Part shown: positions 34,997-43,630 of the stretch, piece by piece
How positions within the stretch are numbered: position 1 is the first letter of the stretch
How the letters are laid out: the number at the start of each line of letters is the position of its first letter
NCBI RefSeq assembly: GCF_025345615.1
Contig: NZ_JAODWD010000001.1
Span: 372,001-436,000, forward strand
Direction of reading: 5' to 3'
DNA length: 64,000 bases
DNA from: Mycobacterium deserti
GTDB taxonomy: Bacteria > Actinomycetota > Actinomycetes > Mycobacteriales > Mycobacteriaceae
Position numbers and translations under genes: made by a program
Notes under the pieces: model-generated
The model's database searches: none
What the model saw: the letters and a program-made list of their open reading frames with translations, nothing else
Told to the model about the DNA's origin: nothing

Positions 34997-35045
34997 CGTT
35001 GAGGTTGGCCATGGCGACAGCGGGACAGAACTGGGAGGTTCGACA

Positions 35046-36332
35046 GTGGGAAACGGCACCGCGACGCAGCCAGGATCGGTCGATCCAGCTCATCATGAGT
35101 TCGAAAAAGCGCTGAACCCCGACACGCTCACGGCCCTGATGCGCTCGACCTGGACATGGGACGACCGCGCGCTGCGGCGTGACCTCAGCTCGCTGCTGGT
35201 TGACGTCGCCGCCGCACACGGCGATATTTCCGACGAGGCGATTGGGAGGACATTGCGCGCCCGCAGTCTGGCGGCGGGGGCGCGTTTCGCCGCCGACGTT
35301 CTGGGTCCCCATCTGATCGCCGACGCCGGTAGCGCATTGCGGAGCCAATTCCTGGCGGCCGCGAGCGACCCGACGGCATTCGACCGCTTGGCGAGTACGG
35401 CGTACGCCCAAGTACGGTGCAGTGCAACGGATTACCTTCATGCACAGTCTGGGACCGACTATCCCGATGGGTCAACGTGGCTGAAACTTGCCGCGGTACA
35501 ACAAGAGGGACTCGGCGCGGCGATGCGTAGCTACGGGTACTCGCTAGGCGCCTCGCCGCTGTTCTCGAACATCGGGTTGGCTTGGCAGGCACTGTGGGCG
35601 CTCGGTGCAGACGGCGATGAGCACCGCGAGCGCATCGAAAGTGGCGAGCTACGAGCGACAGTCGCCGCGGCAGAAAAATCGGGCTCCTGGGATCCCGCGC
35701 TCGTGCGTACGAAGGCCCAGCCCGACGGCGACAGTTGGCGGCTGTCGGGGACGAAGCTCTTTGTGCCCGATGCGGCCGGTGCTGACGTGATCTTCGCGGT
35801 CGCGCGTTCCATCGCGGGACCCTCGCTGTATGCCGTGGACGCAGATGCGGCCGGGTTGTCGGTCGCCGAACTCGACTCGATCGACGAAACCCGGCCACTG
35901 TTCGCCGTTGAGTTGAACGACACGCCGGCAAGACTGCTCGGCAAGGAGGGTCGCGGCGGTGCGCTGATGCGCGACACCGTGGATTTGGCCATGACCGCGT
36001 TGGCCGGTGAACAAGTCGGACTCATTGAACGGGCCGTCACCGTGCTGCTCGCGGGCGATGCGGAACTCGACCTCGCTCAAACGGCGCTGGATCACGCGAC
36101 CGCGGTATCTCTGTGGACGCAAGCGCGCAGTGCGAACGCTGCACCGGGATCTGCTGCAATGGCGCACATCGGGTGCTCGACGGCCGCGTTGCGAGTAGCG
36201 AGCCGGACCGCCGAGGTCATCGACGATTCCGCGGATGCCGCAGCATTATTCCGACGTGCACTGTCGTCGAGCCTGCTGCTCGGCGGGCCTGCCGTGTTCT
36301 ACGAACGGTTTCTCGACCGCCTCGGAATCTGA
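35046..36332 (+). CDS. Diverged acyl-CoA dehydrogenase-like protein with N-terminal extension
   Basis: 428 residues. The middle domain is recognisable (AAAEKSGSWDP; DSWRLSGTKLFVPDA; DLAMTALAGEQVG), but the C-terminal helical domain is short and lacks the HGGxGFT and GTSEIQ motifs. About 110 residues at the N-terminus do not look like the family. It may be a non-catalytic partner subunit or an acyl-CoA sensor. GTG 35046 has GGGAGG 7 nt upstream. It is followed after 39 nt by a TetR gene. Confidence 0.75.
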   Translation: MGNGTATQPGSVDPAHHEFEKALNPDTLTALMRSTWTWDDRALRRDLSSLLVDVAAAHGDISDEAIGRTLRARSLAAGARFAADVLGPHLIADAGSALRSQFLAAASDPTAFDRLASTAYAQVRCSATDYLHAQSGTDYPDGSTWLKLAAVQQEGLGAAMRSYGYSLGASPLFSNIGLAWQALWALGADGDEHRERIESGELRATVAAAEKSGSWDPALVRTKAQPDGDSWRLSGTKLFVPDAAGADVIFAVARSIAGPSLYAVDADAAGLSVAELDSIDETRPLFAVELNDTPARLLGKEGRGGALMRDTVDLAMTALAGEQVGLIERAVTVLLAGDAELDLAQTALDHATAVSLWTQARSANAAPGSAAMAHIGCSTAALRVASRTAEVIDDSADAAALFRRALSSSLLLGGPAVFYERFLDRLGI

Positions 36333-36371
36333 AGTGCCAAACGTGCGAGCCCGTGATCTAACATCATTGGA

Positions 36372-37073
36372 TTGATCGGGGCGAGAGAACGGAGTGCGCA
36401 GATCGCCGCTAAGGAGGCCGCCGCGGACACAGCGTCGCGAACCGCGAAGCGGGGTAAGCCACCGACGTTGACCGAAGAACAGATTGTCGACGCGGCTCTG
36501 AACATCATTCGCGCTGAGGGGCTCGACGCGCTGTCCATGCGCCGGCTATCTCGCGAACTCGGCCGATCGGCGATGGCGCCGTACTGGTACGTCAGCGACA
36601 AGCGCGAACTACTCGACCTCGTGGCTCGCAAGCTTCTCTCGGAAGTTGCCATTCCTGAACCCGATTCGGGACCGTGGGAGGATCGCTTACGAGCGGTCGT
36701 GACCGGGATCGATGCGCGCTTGCACGATCATCCCGGCATAGCCACGGTCATGCTGGAACGCATGCGCAGCACCGACCAGCGCCTGATGAACGGGATTCTG
36801 GAGATACTGCTCAGCGCGGGATTTGAGGGGCCGCGGGTGTTCCTGTCGTACGCGATGATCCACACCTATCTGTTCGGCCGTTACCAGGTGATGGAATTGG
36901 ACACCCCCGACCCCAGCGAAGTGGACCCCGACGAACTGGACGACACATTGGCCAGACTGGTGCCTCACCTGACCGGTCTGCGCGGGCGCGACTTCTTCAA
37001 CTACGGCGTCGACACCATCATCGAAGGACTGCGCGCGCAGCTCGCAGCCAAGAAGTCGAAGAAGTCGCGTTGA
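36372..37073 (+). CDS. TetR-family regulator (TetR_C-like)
   Basis: 233 residues. The DNA-binding domain covers about residues 33-80 (LSMRRLSRELGRSAMAPYWYVSDK) and a C-terminal domain resembling that of tetracycline repressor follows. The start is TTG 36372, 7 nt after a TAACAT -10 box and with no other in-frame start nearby. It lies immediately after a gene controlled by a family A operator and beside the P450 with another copy, so it is the leading candidate for the family A repressor. Confidence 0.85.
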   Translation: MIGARERSAQIAAKEAAADTASRTAKRGKPPTLTEEQIVDAALNIIRAEGLDALSMRRLSRELGRSAMAPYWYVSDKRELLDLVARKLLSEVAIPEPDSGPWEDRLRAVVTGIDARLHDHPGIATVMLERMRSTDQRLMNGILEILLSAGFEGPRVFLSYAMIHTYLFGRYQVMELDTPDPSEVDPDELDDTLARLVPHLTGLRGRDFFNYGVDTIIEGLRAQLAAKKSKKSR

Positions 37074-37080
37074 CGCCGAG

Positions 37081-38292
37081 TCAGCGCTTCGAATGCCTAG
37101 CTGGGGTGAACTTCACCGGCAGGCTGGTTGCCATCCGGACCGAGACGTTGTCGTAAACCAGATCCTCGACTGCGGGAACGGTGTAGTCGGGTATGCGAGT
37201 GAGGATTTCGTCCAGCGCGATCCTCAGCTCCATCCGTGCGAGGTGGGACCCGAGGCAGCGGTGCGTGCCGCTGGCGAACACGATGTGGCTCTGACGCCCA
37301 CGGTCGAAGTTCACCGTCAAGGGGTCCTCGTAGTGGGTCGGGTCGACATTGGCGGCTGCCCAGAACGCGTGAATGGGCTCACCGGCCTTGATGACCAGAC
37401 CGTCGCCAAGATCGATGTCCTCGGTGGGGTGTCGCTGCCCCGATGGGACCGGGGACTCGTAGCGCATGATCTCCTCGATGGCCGCGGGGAGAAGTGACCG
37501 GTCCGCGATCAGACGGTCCCGCTCCATGGGGTGTTGGCCCAGCCACGCGAAGATGCATGACAGCGACGAGGTCACTGTGTCGAGGCCGGCGAACATCAAC
37601 AGAAACATGATGTTCAGGAGGTCGAGTTCGGAGATGGGTTCACCGTCGACCTCCGACCGCAACAGCACTGAGATGACGTCCTCCTTCGGTTCGGTCTCCT
37701 GCCGACGCTCCGCGAGGAACTTGACGAAATAGTCGAGCAACTTGGCGCCCGCCACCGCCATGTTCGCATTCATCTCCTCGACCGTGTCTCCCTCGGGATG
37801 TATCACACCGTCTTTGAAGTCAAGGAAAAAGTCCACGTCCTCGATCGGAGCCCCGACGAGACGCAGGAACGTGAGTGATGGCAGCGGCACGCAGAACTCG
37901 TCGTGCAGTTCGGCTTCGCCGCGGGCAGCGAATTTGTCGATGAGTTCTCCCGCGAGCTTCCGGATCTGCGCCTCCAACGGAAACATCTGCTTCGGTCCGA
38001 AGATCGGGTCCAGCAGCTTTCGCCACTTCTTGTGGTCCTCACCGTCAATCTCCAAAGGGATCAGCGGGTTGTCGTTGCCGAAGCTGCCGCCCTGGCCGCC
38101 ATTGCCGAGGATCGCCGGGTGCCGATTGATCTTGACAATGTCGTCGTGGCGATAGAGATTCCAGACCCCGTTGGACTTTTCAGCGCGAACAGTGCCGGCC
38201 TTTTCGCTGAATAGCGCCTGGGGACTCGCCATTGACTTGACCTGTTGGGTCAGCGGGGCCAGTCGCGGATCGAACTTCGTCGCTTGATCCAT
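37081..38292 (-). CDS. Cytochrome P450
   Basis: 403 residues. I-helix motif FAGLDT (234-239), ExxR Glu274/Arg277, heme loop FASGTHRCLG with Cys346. The start is ATG 38292 with a GAGG site. It is separated from the upstream thioesterase by 152 nt that carry a family A operator 47 nt from its start, so it has its own regulated promoter. It is distinct from the P450 at 26,724 in sequence, length of the N-terminus and regulator. Redox partners are not encoded nearby. Confidence 0.93.
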   Translation of the reverse strand: MDQATKFDPRLAPLTQQVKSMASPQALFSEKAGTVRAEKSNGVWNLYRHDDIVKINRHPAILGNGGQGGSFGNDNPLIPLEIDGEDHKKWRKLLDPIFGPKQMFPLEAQIRKLAGELIDKFAARGEAELHDEFCVPLPSLTFLRLVGAPIEDVDFFLDFKDGVIHPEGDTVEEMNANMAVAGAKLLDYFVKFLAERRQETEPKEDVISVLLRSEVDGEPISELDLLNIMFLLMFAGLDTVTSSLSCIFAWLGQHPMERDRLIADRSLLPAAIEEIMRYESPVPSGQRHPTEDIDLGDGLVIKAGEPIHAFWAAANVDPTHYEDPLTVNFDRGRQSHIVFASGTHRCLGSHLARMELRIALDEILTRIPDYTVPAVEDLVYDNVSVRMATSLPVKFTPARHSKR

Positions 38293-38339
38293 CAGTCCTC
38301 GTCTCTGGGGCCGTCAGAAGGGCCGGTCGTCGTCTGACC

Positions 38340-38350
38340 TTACACTGTAA
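38340..38350. promoter_or_regulatory. Family A operator TTACACTGTAA
   Basis: Perfect copy of the 34,986 site, 47 nt upstream of the P450 start at 38,292, in the gap after the thioesterase gene. Confidence 0.75.
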
Positions 38351-38444
38351 CGTGACCAGTAACGCACGAAAAGACCCGGCGGTCCACAGGTATTCCGCGC
38401 TTGCCCCGCGGCAGTTGTTTGGGACGATGTCGACCTCTCGTCGA

Positions 38445-39305
38445 TCACCCGCCATGCAAGTACCGACGGAGCCGGCTGATCCGCACAACGCAGGTAGCAA
38501 CGACTCGGCCAGCTCGCCCGTTGTCCCGAAGTTCAATACGGCACGCCGCGCTGTCACCGCTCGTCCCGACCGATACCGGCATCGCGACGAAGGGACCTGT
38601 CCGACCCGGTGCCACGATGGTCATTGTCAGCTGATCGACGCCCACGTCATCGGTGCCGAGCGCACGCGAGCCCGCGTCGATTGCGGCGGCTTCGGTCACG
38701 ACGAGCATCGGTCCGTGATGGAGGCGCTCGGCGCCGATTTCCGGCCGCAGCCCCGGAATCTCGAGCAGGCCATCGGCACGTCTGTTCCCTGTGTAGGCCT
38801 GCCACAGCGGCGGGAGGTCGTCCGATTCGTCGACGCCGGCGCCCGGTTCCGGATAGGCGAACCCCTCGGGCGTCGGACAGATCACCGACCAGTTAGCCGA
38901 TCCGAATCCGACAATCCGCTCACGGTCACTCGCGTGGTGAATCACTGCCTCGGTGAAGATCTGCGACCGCGCCTCAGTGGCGACACGTCCTGCCATGAAC
39001 ACGTCGTCAATCCCCTGCCCGTGGTCGATGACGGTCAGGTTGATCTGGGTCAGCGCCAGGATGTTGACCGGGTCGACGTTGACGCCCGCGGCGTCGAGCA
39101 TCGCGATCGCCAGCGGGGCCGCCAGCATTGCCCCACCCGCCGTGCGGAGGTCGCGGCGGAGGTGCAAGGCGTTCTCAGCGTGGGTGCGATCGATGGGCCG
39201 CGGAGCCGAGGCCAGGTAGCGATAGCTCATCAAAACGTCTTTGCTGCTTGCCCATTCGCCGAAGGGGTCGGTCGCTTCGCGGCGGGTCGTCTGCGGTTCG
39301 GTCAT
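38445..39305 (-). CDS. Tandem hotdog thioesterase-like protein
   Basis: 286 residues, paralogue of 32,980-33,822. Shared landmarks include LAAPLAIAMLDAAGVNV, GFGSANWSVI, LHHGPMLVVTEAA and TMTIVAPGRTGPF. ATG 39305 overlaps the stop of the LLM oxidoreductase (ATGA), making it the last gene of the TetR-led operon from 42,991. The pair suggests two pathway branches that use the same kind of CoA-ester step. Confidence 0.72.
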   Translation of the reverse strand: MTEPQTTRREATDPFGEWASSKDVLMSYRYLASAPRPIDRTHAENALHLRRDLRTAGGAMLAAPLAIAMLDAAGVNVDPVNILALTQINLTVIDHGQGIDDVFMAGRVATEARSQIFTEAVIHHASDRERIVGFGSANWSVICPTPEGFAYPEPGAGVDESDDLPPLWQAYTGNRRADGLLEIPGLRPEIGAERLHHGPMLVVTEAAAIDAGSRALGTDDVGVDQLTMTIVAPGRTGPFVAMPVSVGTSGDSAACRIELRDNGRAGRVVATCVVRISRLRRYLHGG

Positions 39306-40285
39306 CGAGAATCCTTTTGTTCGGCGAGCAAGGGTGCGAGCCGGGTGCAGATCGTTGCGATGTTACGCATGACCAGCTCGTCGGCCATCCCGCCGATGGA
39401 TGCCCAGAGGAAGACGGTGTCGACCGGGGCGCCTGCAGTACCGGCTCGTATCGCCTCCGCCACGTGTTCGGGGGTGCCGTACGTGAAGGACCCCAGCGGA
39501 CCCGCGCCGTCGGTGTTGACGACGCGGCCGAGATCCACGGGCTTGGGCGGCGGATGACCGGTGCCCTCGACCATGTGGCGACGATACGAGTTGAGTTGAT
39601 GCGACAGGTGTTCGGAGACCGTCGGCCAGTCGCCGTCGGGGTCCTCGGTGGCCCATCCCTGGATACCGCCCGCCATCACCCCCACGGCCAGAGAATGTCC
39701 CGCCTCGGCCAGCCCCTTTGAATAGGGGCCCCACAGCGCCCCATCCGCCGACAGTAGTCCCTCACCAAGCAGACCGGCGCGCCTCGCACCCTGTGGTCCC
39801 TGATACCCCATCCAGATCGGCAGCGGATCCTGCACCGTCCCCGGCCGGATGCCGTCCTTTCCCCACAGCTCGCGGAGACGACGCGCCGTACCGTCGGTCT
39901 GCGCATATCGCGCGTTCGGCGTTGCGTCGTAAAGGTCGAACTCTGGTATGCGATAACCGGTTCCGAGGCCCAGATCGAGTCGACCGTCGGACACGAGGTC
40001 GACGACAGCACACTGCTCGGCGATCTCGGCCGGATGGTGCAGCGGCGCGATCACGATCGCCGTTCCGAGCCGGATCCGCTGCGTCCGCGCAGCGACCGCG
40101 GCCGCAAACGTCAACGGTGCGGCGAGGTAGTCATCGTCGAAGAGGTGGTGCTCGGAGAACCATGCCGAGCTTGCACCCAGCCGTTCCGCCTCCTGGCACG
40201 CTTCGATGGTGAAGCCGTAGAGGCGCGACGGATCTTGTCGCCACTGGCGCGGGTTGCGAAGGTCGAAATAGACGCCGACTTTCAC
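39302..40285 (-). CDS. LLM-class flavin/F420-dependent oxidoreductase
   Basis: 327 residues of the bacterial luciferase-like TIM barrel: VKVGVYFDLRNP at the start, WFSEHHLFDDDYLAAP, and GRLDLGLGTGYRIPEF (cofactor phosphate region). The start at GTG 40285 gives a GTGA overlap with the Rieske oxygenase stop. It could be a flavin monooxygenase, for example Baeyer-Villiger type, or an F420 dehydrogenase; the sequence seen here does not decide. Coupling to the Rieske oxygenase implies consecutive oxidations. Confidence 0.86.
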   Translation of the reverse strand: MKVGVYFDLRNPRQWRQDPSRLYGFTIEACQEAERLGASSAWFSEHHLFDDDYLAAPLTFAAAVAARTQRIRLGTAIVIAPLHHPAEIAEQCAVVDLVSDGRLDLGLGTGYRIPEFDLYDATPNARYAQTDGTARRLRELWGKDGIRPGTVQDPLPIWMGYQGPQGARRAGLLGEGLLSADGALWGPYSKGLAEAGHSLAVGVMAGGIQGWATEDPDGDWPTVSEHLSHQLNSYRRHMVEGTGHPPPKPVDLGRVVNTDGAGPLGSFTYGTPEHVAEAIRAGTAGAPVDTVFLWASIGGMADELVMRNIATICTRLAPLLAEQKDSR

Positions 40286-41325
40286 GGTCGCATCTCGCCC
40301 TCGAGCTGAACGGTTCCGTTCGCCGCTGAAAGTAGGCGCGGCGCCCCGGCGGATTCGGGGTAAAAGCGTCGGGCCCAGAGCCGCAAATCGGCGAACGCGC
40401 GACCTTCGACGGTGGCCAGGGCCGGCGGGTCTTCGAACCGTTGGTGGCTCCAAATGGTGATGTCGTGCGGCAATTGGGCGGTGGCCGCATCGATACGTGA
40501 CTCGACCGCGCCCGGGACGTCATCGCCGGGCAGCCTCTCGAGCCACACCGTCTGGAACATTTCACTGGTGCCGACGTCAACCGGCGTCGTGGACAACAGG
40601 ATCAGCGTGTTCGAGGAACCCGACAGCGACGTAAAGCTGAGTCCGACGCCGGCCGCGAGTATCGACAGGGTGTCGCCGTTGTGGCTGTCAGGCTCCATCT
40701 CGCGCCATCGGGATCCGAAGCCGATCTGGCTGAACCAATGCGCATCGTCCTCCCATCGCCGCAGGAAAACCGGATGGTGCCTAGTGCCGTGCACGTACCG
40801 GAAGTGGATAGGGTCCGCGGCGTTTTCGAGCACGAGTTGCGGGTGCAGCGGCAGGGCGCCATAGCGGATCAGACCGTGCGGTGACGCTGGGTGGTAGTCG
40901 AGTGCGGCGGTGTGCGGACCAGTGTCGGTGAAGATGTTCGGCGGTTCCCAAGAGGGCTCTCGGCTCGCGACGTCGTGCCACAGGTACACCACACCGAACT
41001 GTTCGCGCACGGGCCATGCGCGGAGACGACGCGAGCGGTTGGGCCGATCCGGCTGGTAGGGGATGTGCACATTGTTGCCACCGCCATTCCAGTGCCAGCC
41101 GTGGAACGGGCACACGACGCAGTCGTCCTGCACACGTCCGCCATATCCGAGGTGCCCGCCGAGATGCCTGCAGTAGGCATCGAGAACGTGGAGCGTCCCT
41201 CCGCCATCCCGATAAGCGACCAGATCGCGGCCGAAGTAGCGCAGGGGCCGAACCTCGTCCACCGGGATGTCGCCGGACCAACCGACCTGAAACCAACCGG
41301 TCGGCAGCCAGTGCGGCGTCAACAT
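40282..41325 (-). CDS. Rieske non-heme iron oxygenase, terminal component
   Basis: 347 residues. The Rieske cluster ligands are Cys52-x-His54 and Cys72-x2-His75 (CPFHGW). The mononuclear iron site is N167-A-A-D170-P-I-H173-x4-H178. The layout is that of KshA-like oxygenases acting on bulky alicyclic substrates. ATG 41325. It sits downstream of three small membrane proteins and upstream of the LLM oxidoreductase. No reductase component is present. Confidence 0.9.
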   Translation of the reverse strand: MLTPHWLPTGWFQVGWSGDIPVDEVRPLRYFGRDLVAYRDGGGTLHVLDAYCRHLGGHLGYGGRVQDDCVVCPFHGWHWNGGGNNVHIPYQPDRPNRSRRLRAWPVREQFGVVYLWHDVASREPSWEPPNIFTDTGPHTAALDYHPASPHGLIRYGALPLHPQLVLENAADPIHFRYVHGTRHHPVFLRRWEDDAHWFSQIGFGSRWREMEPDSHNGDTLSILAAGVGLSFTSLSGSSNTLILLSTTPVDVGTSEMFQTVWLERLPGDDVPGAVESRIDAATAQLPHDITIWSHQRFEDPPALATVEGRAFADLRLWARRFYPESAGAPRLLSAANGTVQLEGEMRP

Positions 41326-41350
41326 CTCGATGGCGGCATCCGGCGGTCAG

Positions 41351-42043
41351 TCAGCGACACCATCGGCTCTTGTCCACGGTGTAGAGGTAGGGCAGCACGA
41401 AGACCGGTGAGAGGTAGAAGAGGTTGAACAACCACCAGCCGAGTCCGAATTCTGAAGTGGCCATGCGCTCTTCGAAGTCCATACTCATCGCCATCGTGTA
41501 GCCGGCCCACAGGAACAGATACAGCCACGCTGACACCTTCATGAAATGCAGACCCCAGGTGCGCATCTGCATGAACGCCCAGACGCTGACCACCCGCATC
41601 GGCATCAAGATGAACACGGCGAGGTATTGCCACATCTTCTCAGCAGTGTTGGGGATTCCGCCGAGAGCACCGCTGTTGTAGTCGACGTAGAAGGCGCCAT
41701 CGAAGAATCGGCCATAGCCGGTGATGAATGTCTCGCCCAGTACGGTGTTATGCGCGAAGGTGTCAAATGACCACGGCGAGAAATTGATCAGGCCATCGAC
41801 CATACAGAAGGTCGCGATGACCGTCGCTGCCCACGGTCGCACATTCGTCCCAGCCTTGACCGACTTGTACAGCTTCCATAGCGCGATGCCCAGCACGATC
41901 GGGCCGATGGGCCCAAGAATCATCGTGCCGGACAGGATGCAGCCGACGAGCAACCAACCGTCCGCTGCCTCAAGAAACCGTCTTGGCTTCCCGGAGGGGA
42001 CTTCGTCAGGACCGACGTCTACGGGGTTCTCTTTCAGGACCAT
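41351..42043 (-). CDS. Membrane protein of unknown function
   Basis: 230 residues with about five or six membrane helices (for example WLLVGCILSGTMILGPIGPI near 31, a WQYLAVFILMP helix near 140, and two more at the C-terminus). Not recognised; its general look (short loops, GWWLFNLFYLSP, WSFDTF) recalls the AveC-like proteins but without clear motif identity. ATG 42043 has a GGTGAGG site and overlaps the upstream small gene by 10 nt; an ATG at 42082 lacks a ribosome site. Confidence 0.72.
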   Translation of the reverse strand: MVLKENPVDVGPDEVPSGKPRRFLEAADGWLLVGCILSGTMILGPIGPIVLGIALWKLYKSVKAGTNVRPWAATVIATFCMVDGLINFSPWSFDTFAHNTVLGETFITGYGRFFDGAFYVDYNSGALGGIPNTAEKMWQYLAVFILMPMRVVSVWAFMQMRTWGLHFMKVSAWLYLFLWAGYTMAMSMDFEERMATSEFGLGWWLFNLFYLSPVFVLPYLYTVDKSRWCR

Positions 42044-42282
42044 CCGAACCTCACCAGGATCGCGGGGAACATTGCCATACATTCAACGAGAAGACCGATC
42101 AGGAGCATGAAGCAGATGACGGTCAAAACCTTGTGCAGCCGAGGCGTTTTCGTCAGAGTCGACTCCGCCGCGGGTGGACTGGATTCGGCGGGCACCAACC
42201 TGCTGCCCAAGAACCACCACACCGCTAGAATCAACGCGTCGGCCGCAACCATGCCGGCCAGAAGTAGTGCATCCTGCAACAT
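42034..42282 (-). CDS. Small membrane protein, two helices
   Basis: 82 residues with helices at about 5-27 and 54-76 separated by a polar Pro/Ser/Thr loop. No family recognised. ATG 42282 has TAGGAAG upstream, 8 nt after the 37-residue gene's stop. The overlapping gene order argues for joint production with the larger membrane protein. Confidence 0.68.
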   Translation of the reverse strand: MLQDALLLAGMVAADALILAVWWFLGSRLVPAESSPPAAESTLTKTPRLHKVLTVICFMLLIGLLVECMAMFPAILVRFGWS

Positions 42283-42290
42283 GGTGCTTC

Positions 42291-42404
42291 CTATCGGTAG
42301 TGAGCGACCTGCAGCGCCTGGACCGTCACGATCGTGATGATCCAGGCCGCCGCCAATATGAAGAACAGGGCGACTGCCGCACCCTTGGAAGTCGGTAACT
42401 TCAT
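42291..42404 (-). CDS. Single-helix micropeptide, 37 residues
   Basis: Begins MKLPTSKGAAVALFF, with one membrane helix (about 9-32) after a basic N-terminus. A strong CAGGAG site precedes ATG 42404, and the start overlaps the TetR stop (ATGA). The length and topology resemble small subunits of membrane oxidase complexes, but no homologue is recognised. A real gene is likely because of the ribosome site and coupling. Confidence 0.62.
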   Translation of the reverse strand: MKLPTSKGAAVALFFILAAAWIITIVTVQALQVAHYR

Positions 42405-42991
42405 CGCAACTCCTGACTTGTCGATCGAACGAGTTCGGTTGCCTCCATGTGGCTTTTGAGTCCCCGGATCAAGACGTCCAGGGATTCGGCGAAGGTGTCG
42501 ATGTCCGCCTGTCGCCGCGCCCGTCCCTCCAACGCCGCCCGCGAGCCCAGCCACAGCCACGTCACCGCGCGATAGACCTTGTGAGCCTCATCGATCGTGA
42601 GCCCCTCGTGCTGCAACGCGGTCATGCCCTCGTCGCGAAGTTCGTTGGCTTTCGGCGAATTCGGCGAATGCGCGATCACCGCGTCGTCCAGCCCCGGATA
42701 CCGGTCCATCAGCGCTTGAATGCCCAGAACCTGGGCGCGCAGAGCCAGCCAACCGTCGCTGGCGTCAGGGTGAATCCGTGGAGCTTGGCCTAAGATTTCC
42801 TCGACCACGAGCGCCAAGAGCTCGTCTCGTCCGACCACATGCTTGTACAGCGCCCCGACGGATACCTTCAGTTCGTCGCTGACTGCGCGCATGGTCAAGT
42901 CGGACACGCGCTTCCGGGCGATCTTCAGTGCCGCGTCAACGATCGCCTGCTCATCGAGGCGCTCTTTGCGCACCTTTGGGCGGCCTGCCAT
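42401..42991 (-). CDS. TetR-family regulator
   Basis: 196 residues. The helix-turn-helix is within about residues 12-58 (LTMRAVSDELKVSVGALYKHVVGRD) and the C-terminal domain resembles WHG/TetR_C types. TACTAT lies 7 nt before ATG 42991 (leaderless). First gene of a leftward operon of seven: regulator, three membrane proteins, Rieske oxygenase, LLM oxidoreductase, thioesterase. It probably represses its own operon. Confidence 0.86.
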   Translation of the reverse strand: MAGRPKVRKERLDEQAIVDAALKIARKRVSDLTMRAVSDELKVSVGALYKHVVGRDELLALVVEEILGQAPRIHPDASDGWLALRAQVLGIQALMDRYPGLDDAVIAHSPNSPKANELRDEGMTALQHEGLTIDEAHKVYRAVTWLWLGSRAALEGRARRQADIDTFAESLDVLIRGLKSHMEATELVRSTSQELR

Positions 42992-43081
42992 ACGCCGTAT
43001 AGTAAACAGTGTTCGCCATGGGCGCAAGCTTGCGGCGATTACTGGCCCGAGAACGTGGCGCGGCTCGTCAGCGCGCCTTAA

Positions 43082-43576
43082 TCAGGGCGCCGGTCCGATA
43101 CCGAGGTGACGGCAGATCTCAGCGAGCGTCGACCGTAGGTCGGCAAGCTTTCGCGCGCCGATGATTGCCTCGATTTCAGCGTCGAGTCGTTCGGCGATGG
43201 TGGCCGCGTCGGCGATCAGCGCTCTCCCCTCGCGGGTGTAGCGGACGATTTTGGCTCGCCCATCGGCGGGATCGGAAGCCCGTTCGACATAGCCGAGATC
43301 TTCGAGTTCCGTCACAAGCTGGCTGACGGCGTTCTTCGAAACATCCTGCGCCCGAGCGATGTCGGTGATCCGGCTGCCGTCCCAGCCGAGAAAGACCATC
43401 AACCGCGCATGTGCCGGTCGCAACTGGCGGTGGCCCAGTGCGCGGGCCCGCTCGTTGCTGGCCCGCACCATCCATTCCCCGAACTCGATGGCGTGACGCT
43501 GTAACGAGGCTGCCTGAAACTCGCGCACCCGACGTTCGTCCACGCGCCCTCCAGCGGTCGAATCGATGGTTGACAC
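43082..43576 (-). CDS. MarR-family regulator
   Basis: 164 residues. Winged-helix core at about 50-125 (ITDIARAQDVSKNAVSQLVTELEDLGYVERASDPADGR), with the Asp-x-Arg wing tip in place. GTG 43576 lies 7 nt after a TAAAAT -10 box that overlaps a strong inverted repeat, so the gene is leaderless and likely autorepressed together with the divergent AveC-like gene. Confidence 0.88.
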   Translation of the reverse strand: MSTIDSTAGGRVDERRVREFQAASLQRHAIEFGEWMVRASNERARALGHRQLRPAHARLMVFLGWDGSRITDIARAQDVSKNAVSQLVTELEDLGYVERASDPADGRAKIVRYTREGRALIADAATIAERLDAEIEAIIGARKLADLRSTLAEICRHLGIGPAP

Positions 43577-43585
43577 CTGACTGAT

Positions 43586-43609
43586 TTTAGTGAAGGTTAC
43601 TTCACTAAA
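43586..43609. promoter_or_regulatory. MarR-type operator
   Basis: TTTAGTGAAG-gtta-CTTCACTAAA, perfect 10-bp arms, between the divergent MarR (43,576) and AveC-like (43,631) genes and overlapping the MarR -10 box. Confidence 0.75.
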
Positions 43610-43630
43610 GCCGAACCGCAAAGGGGTGCC

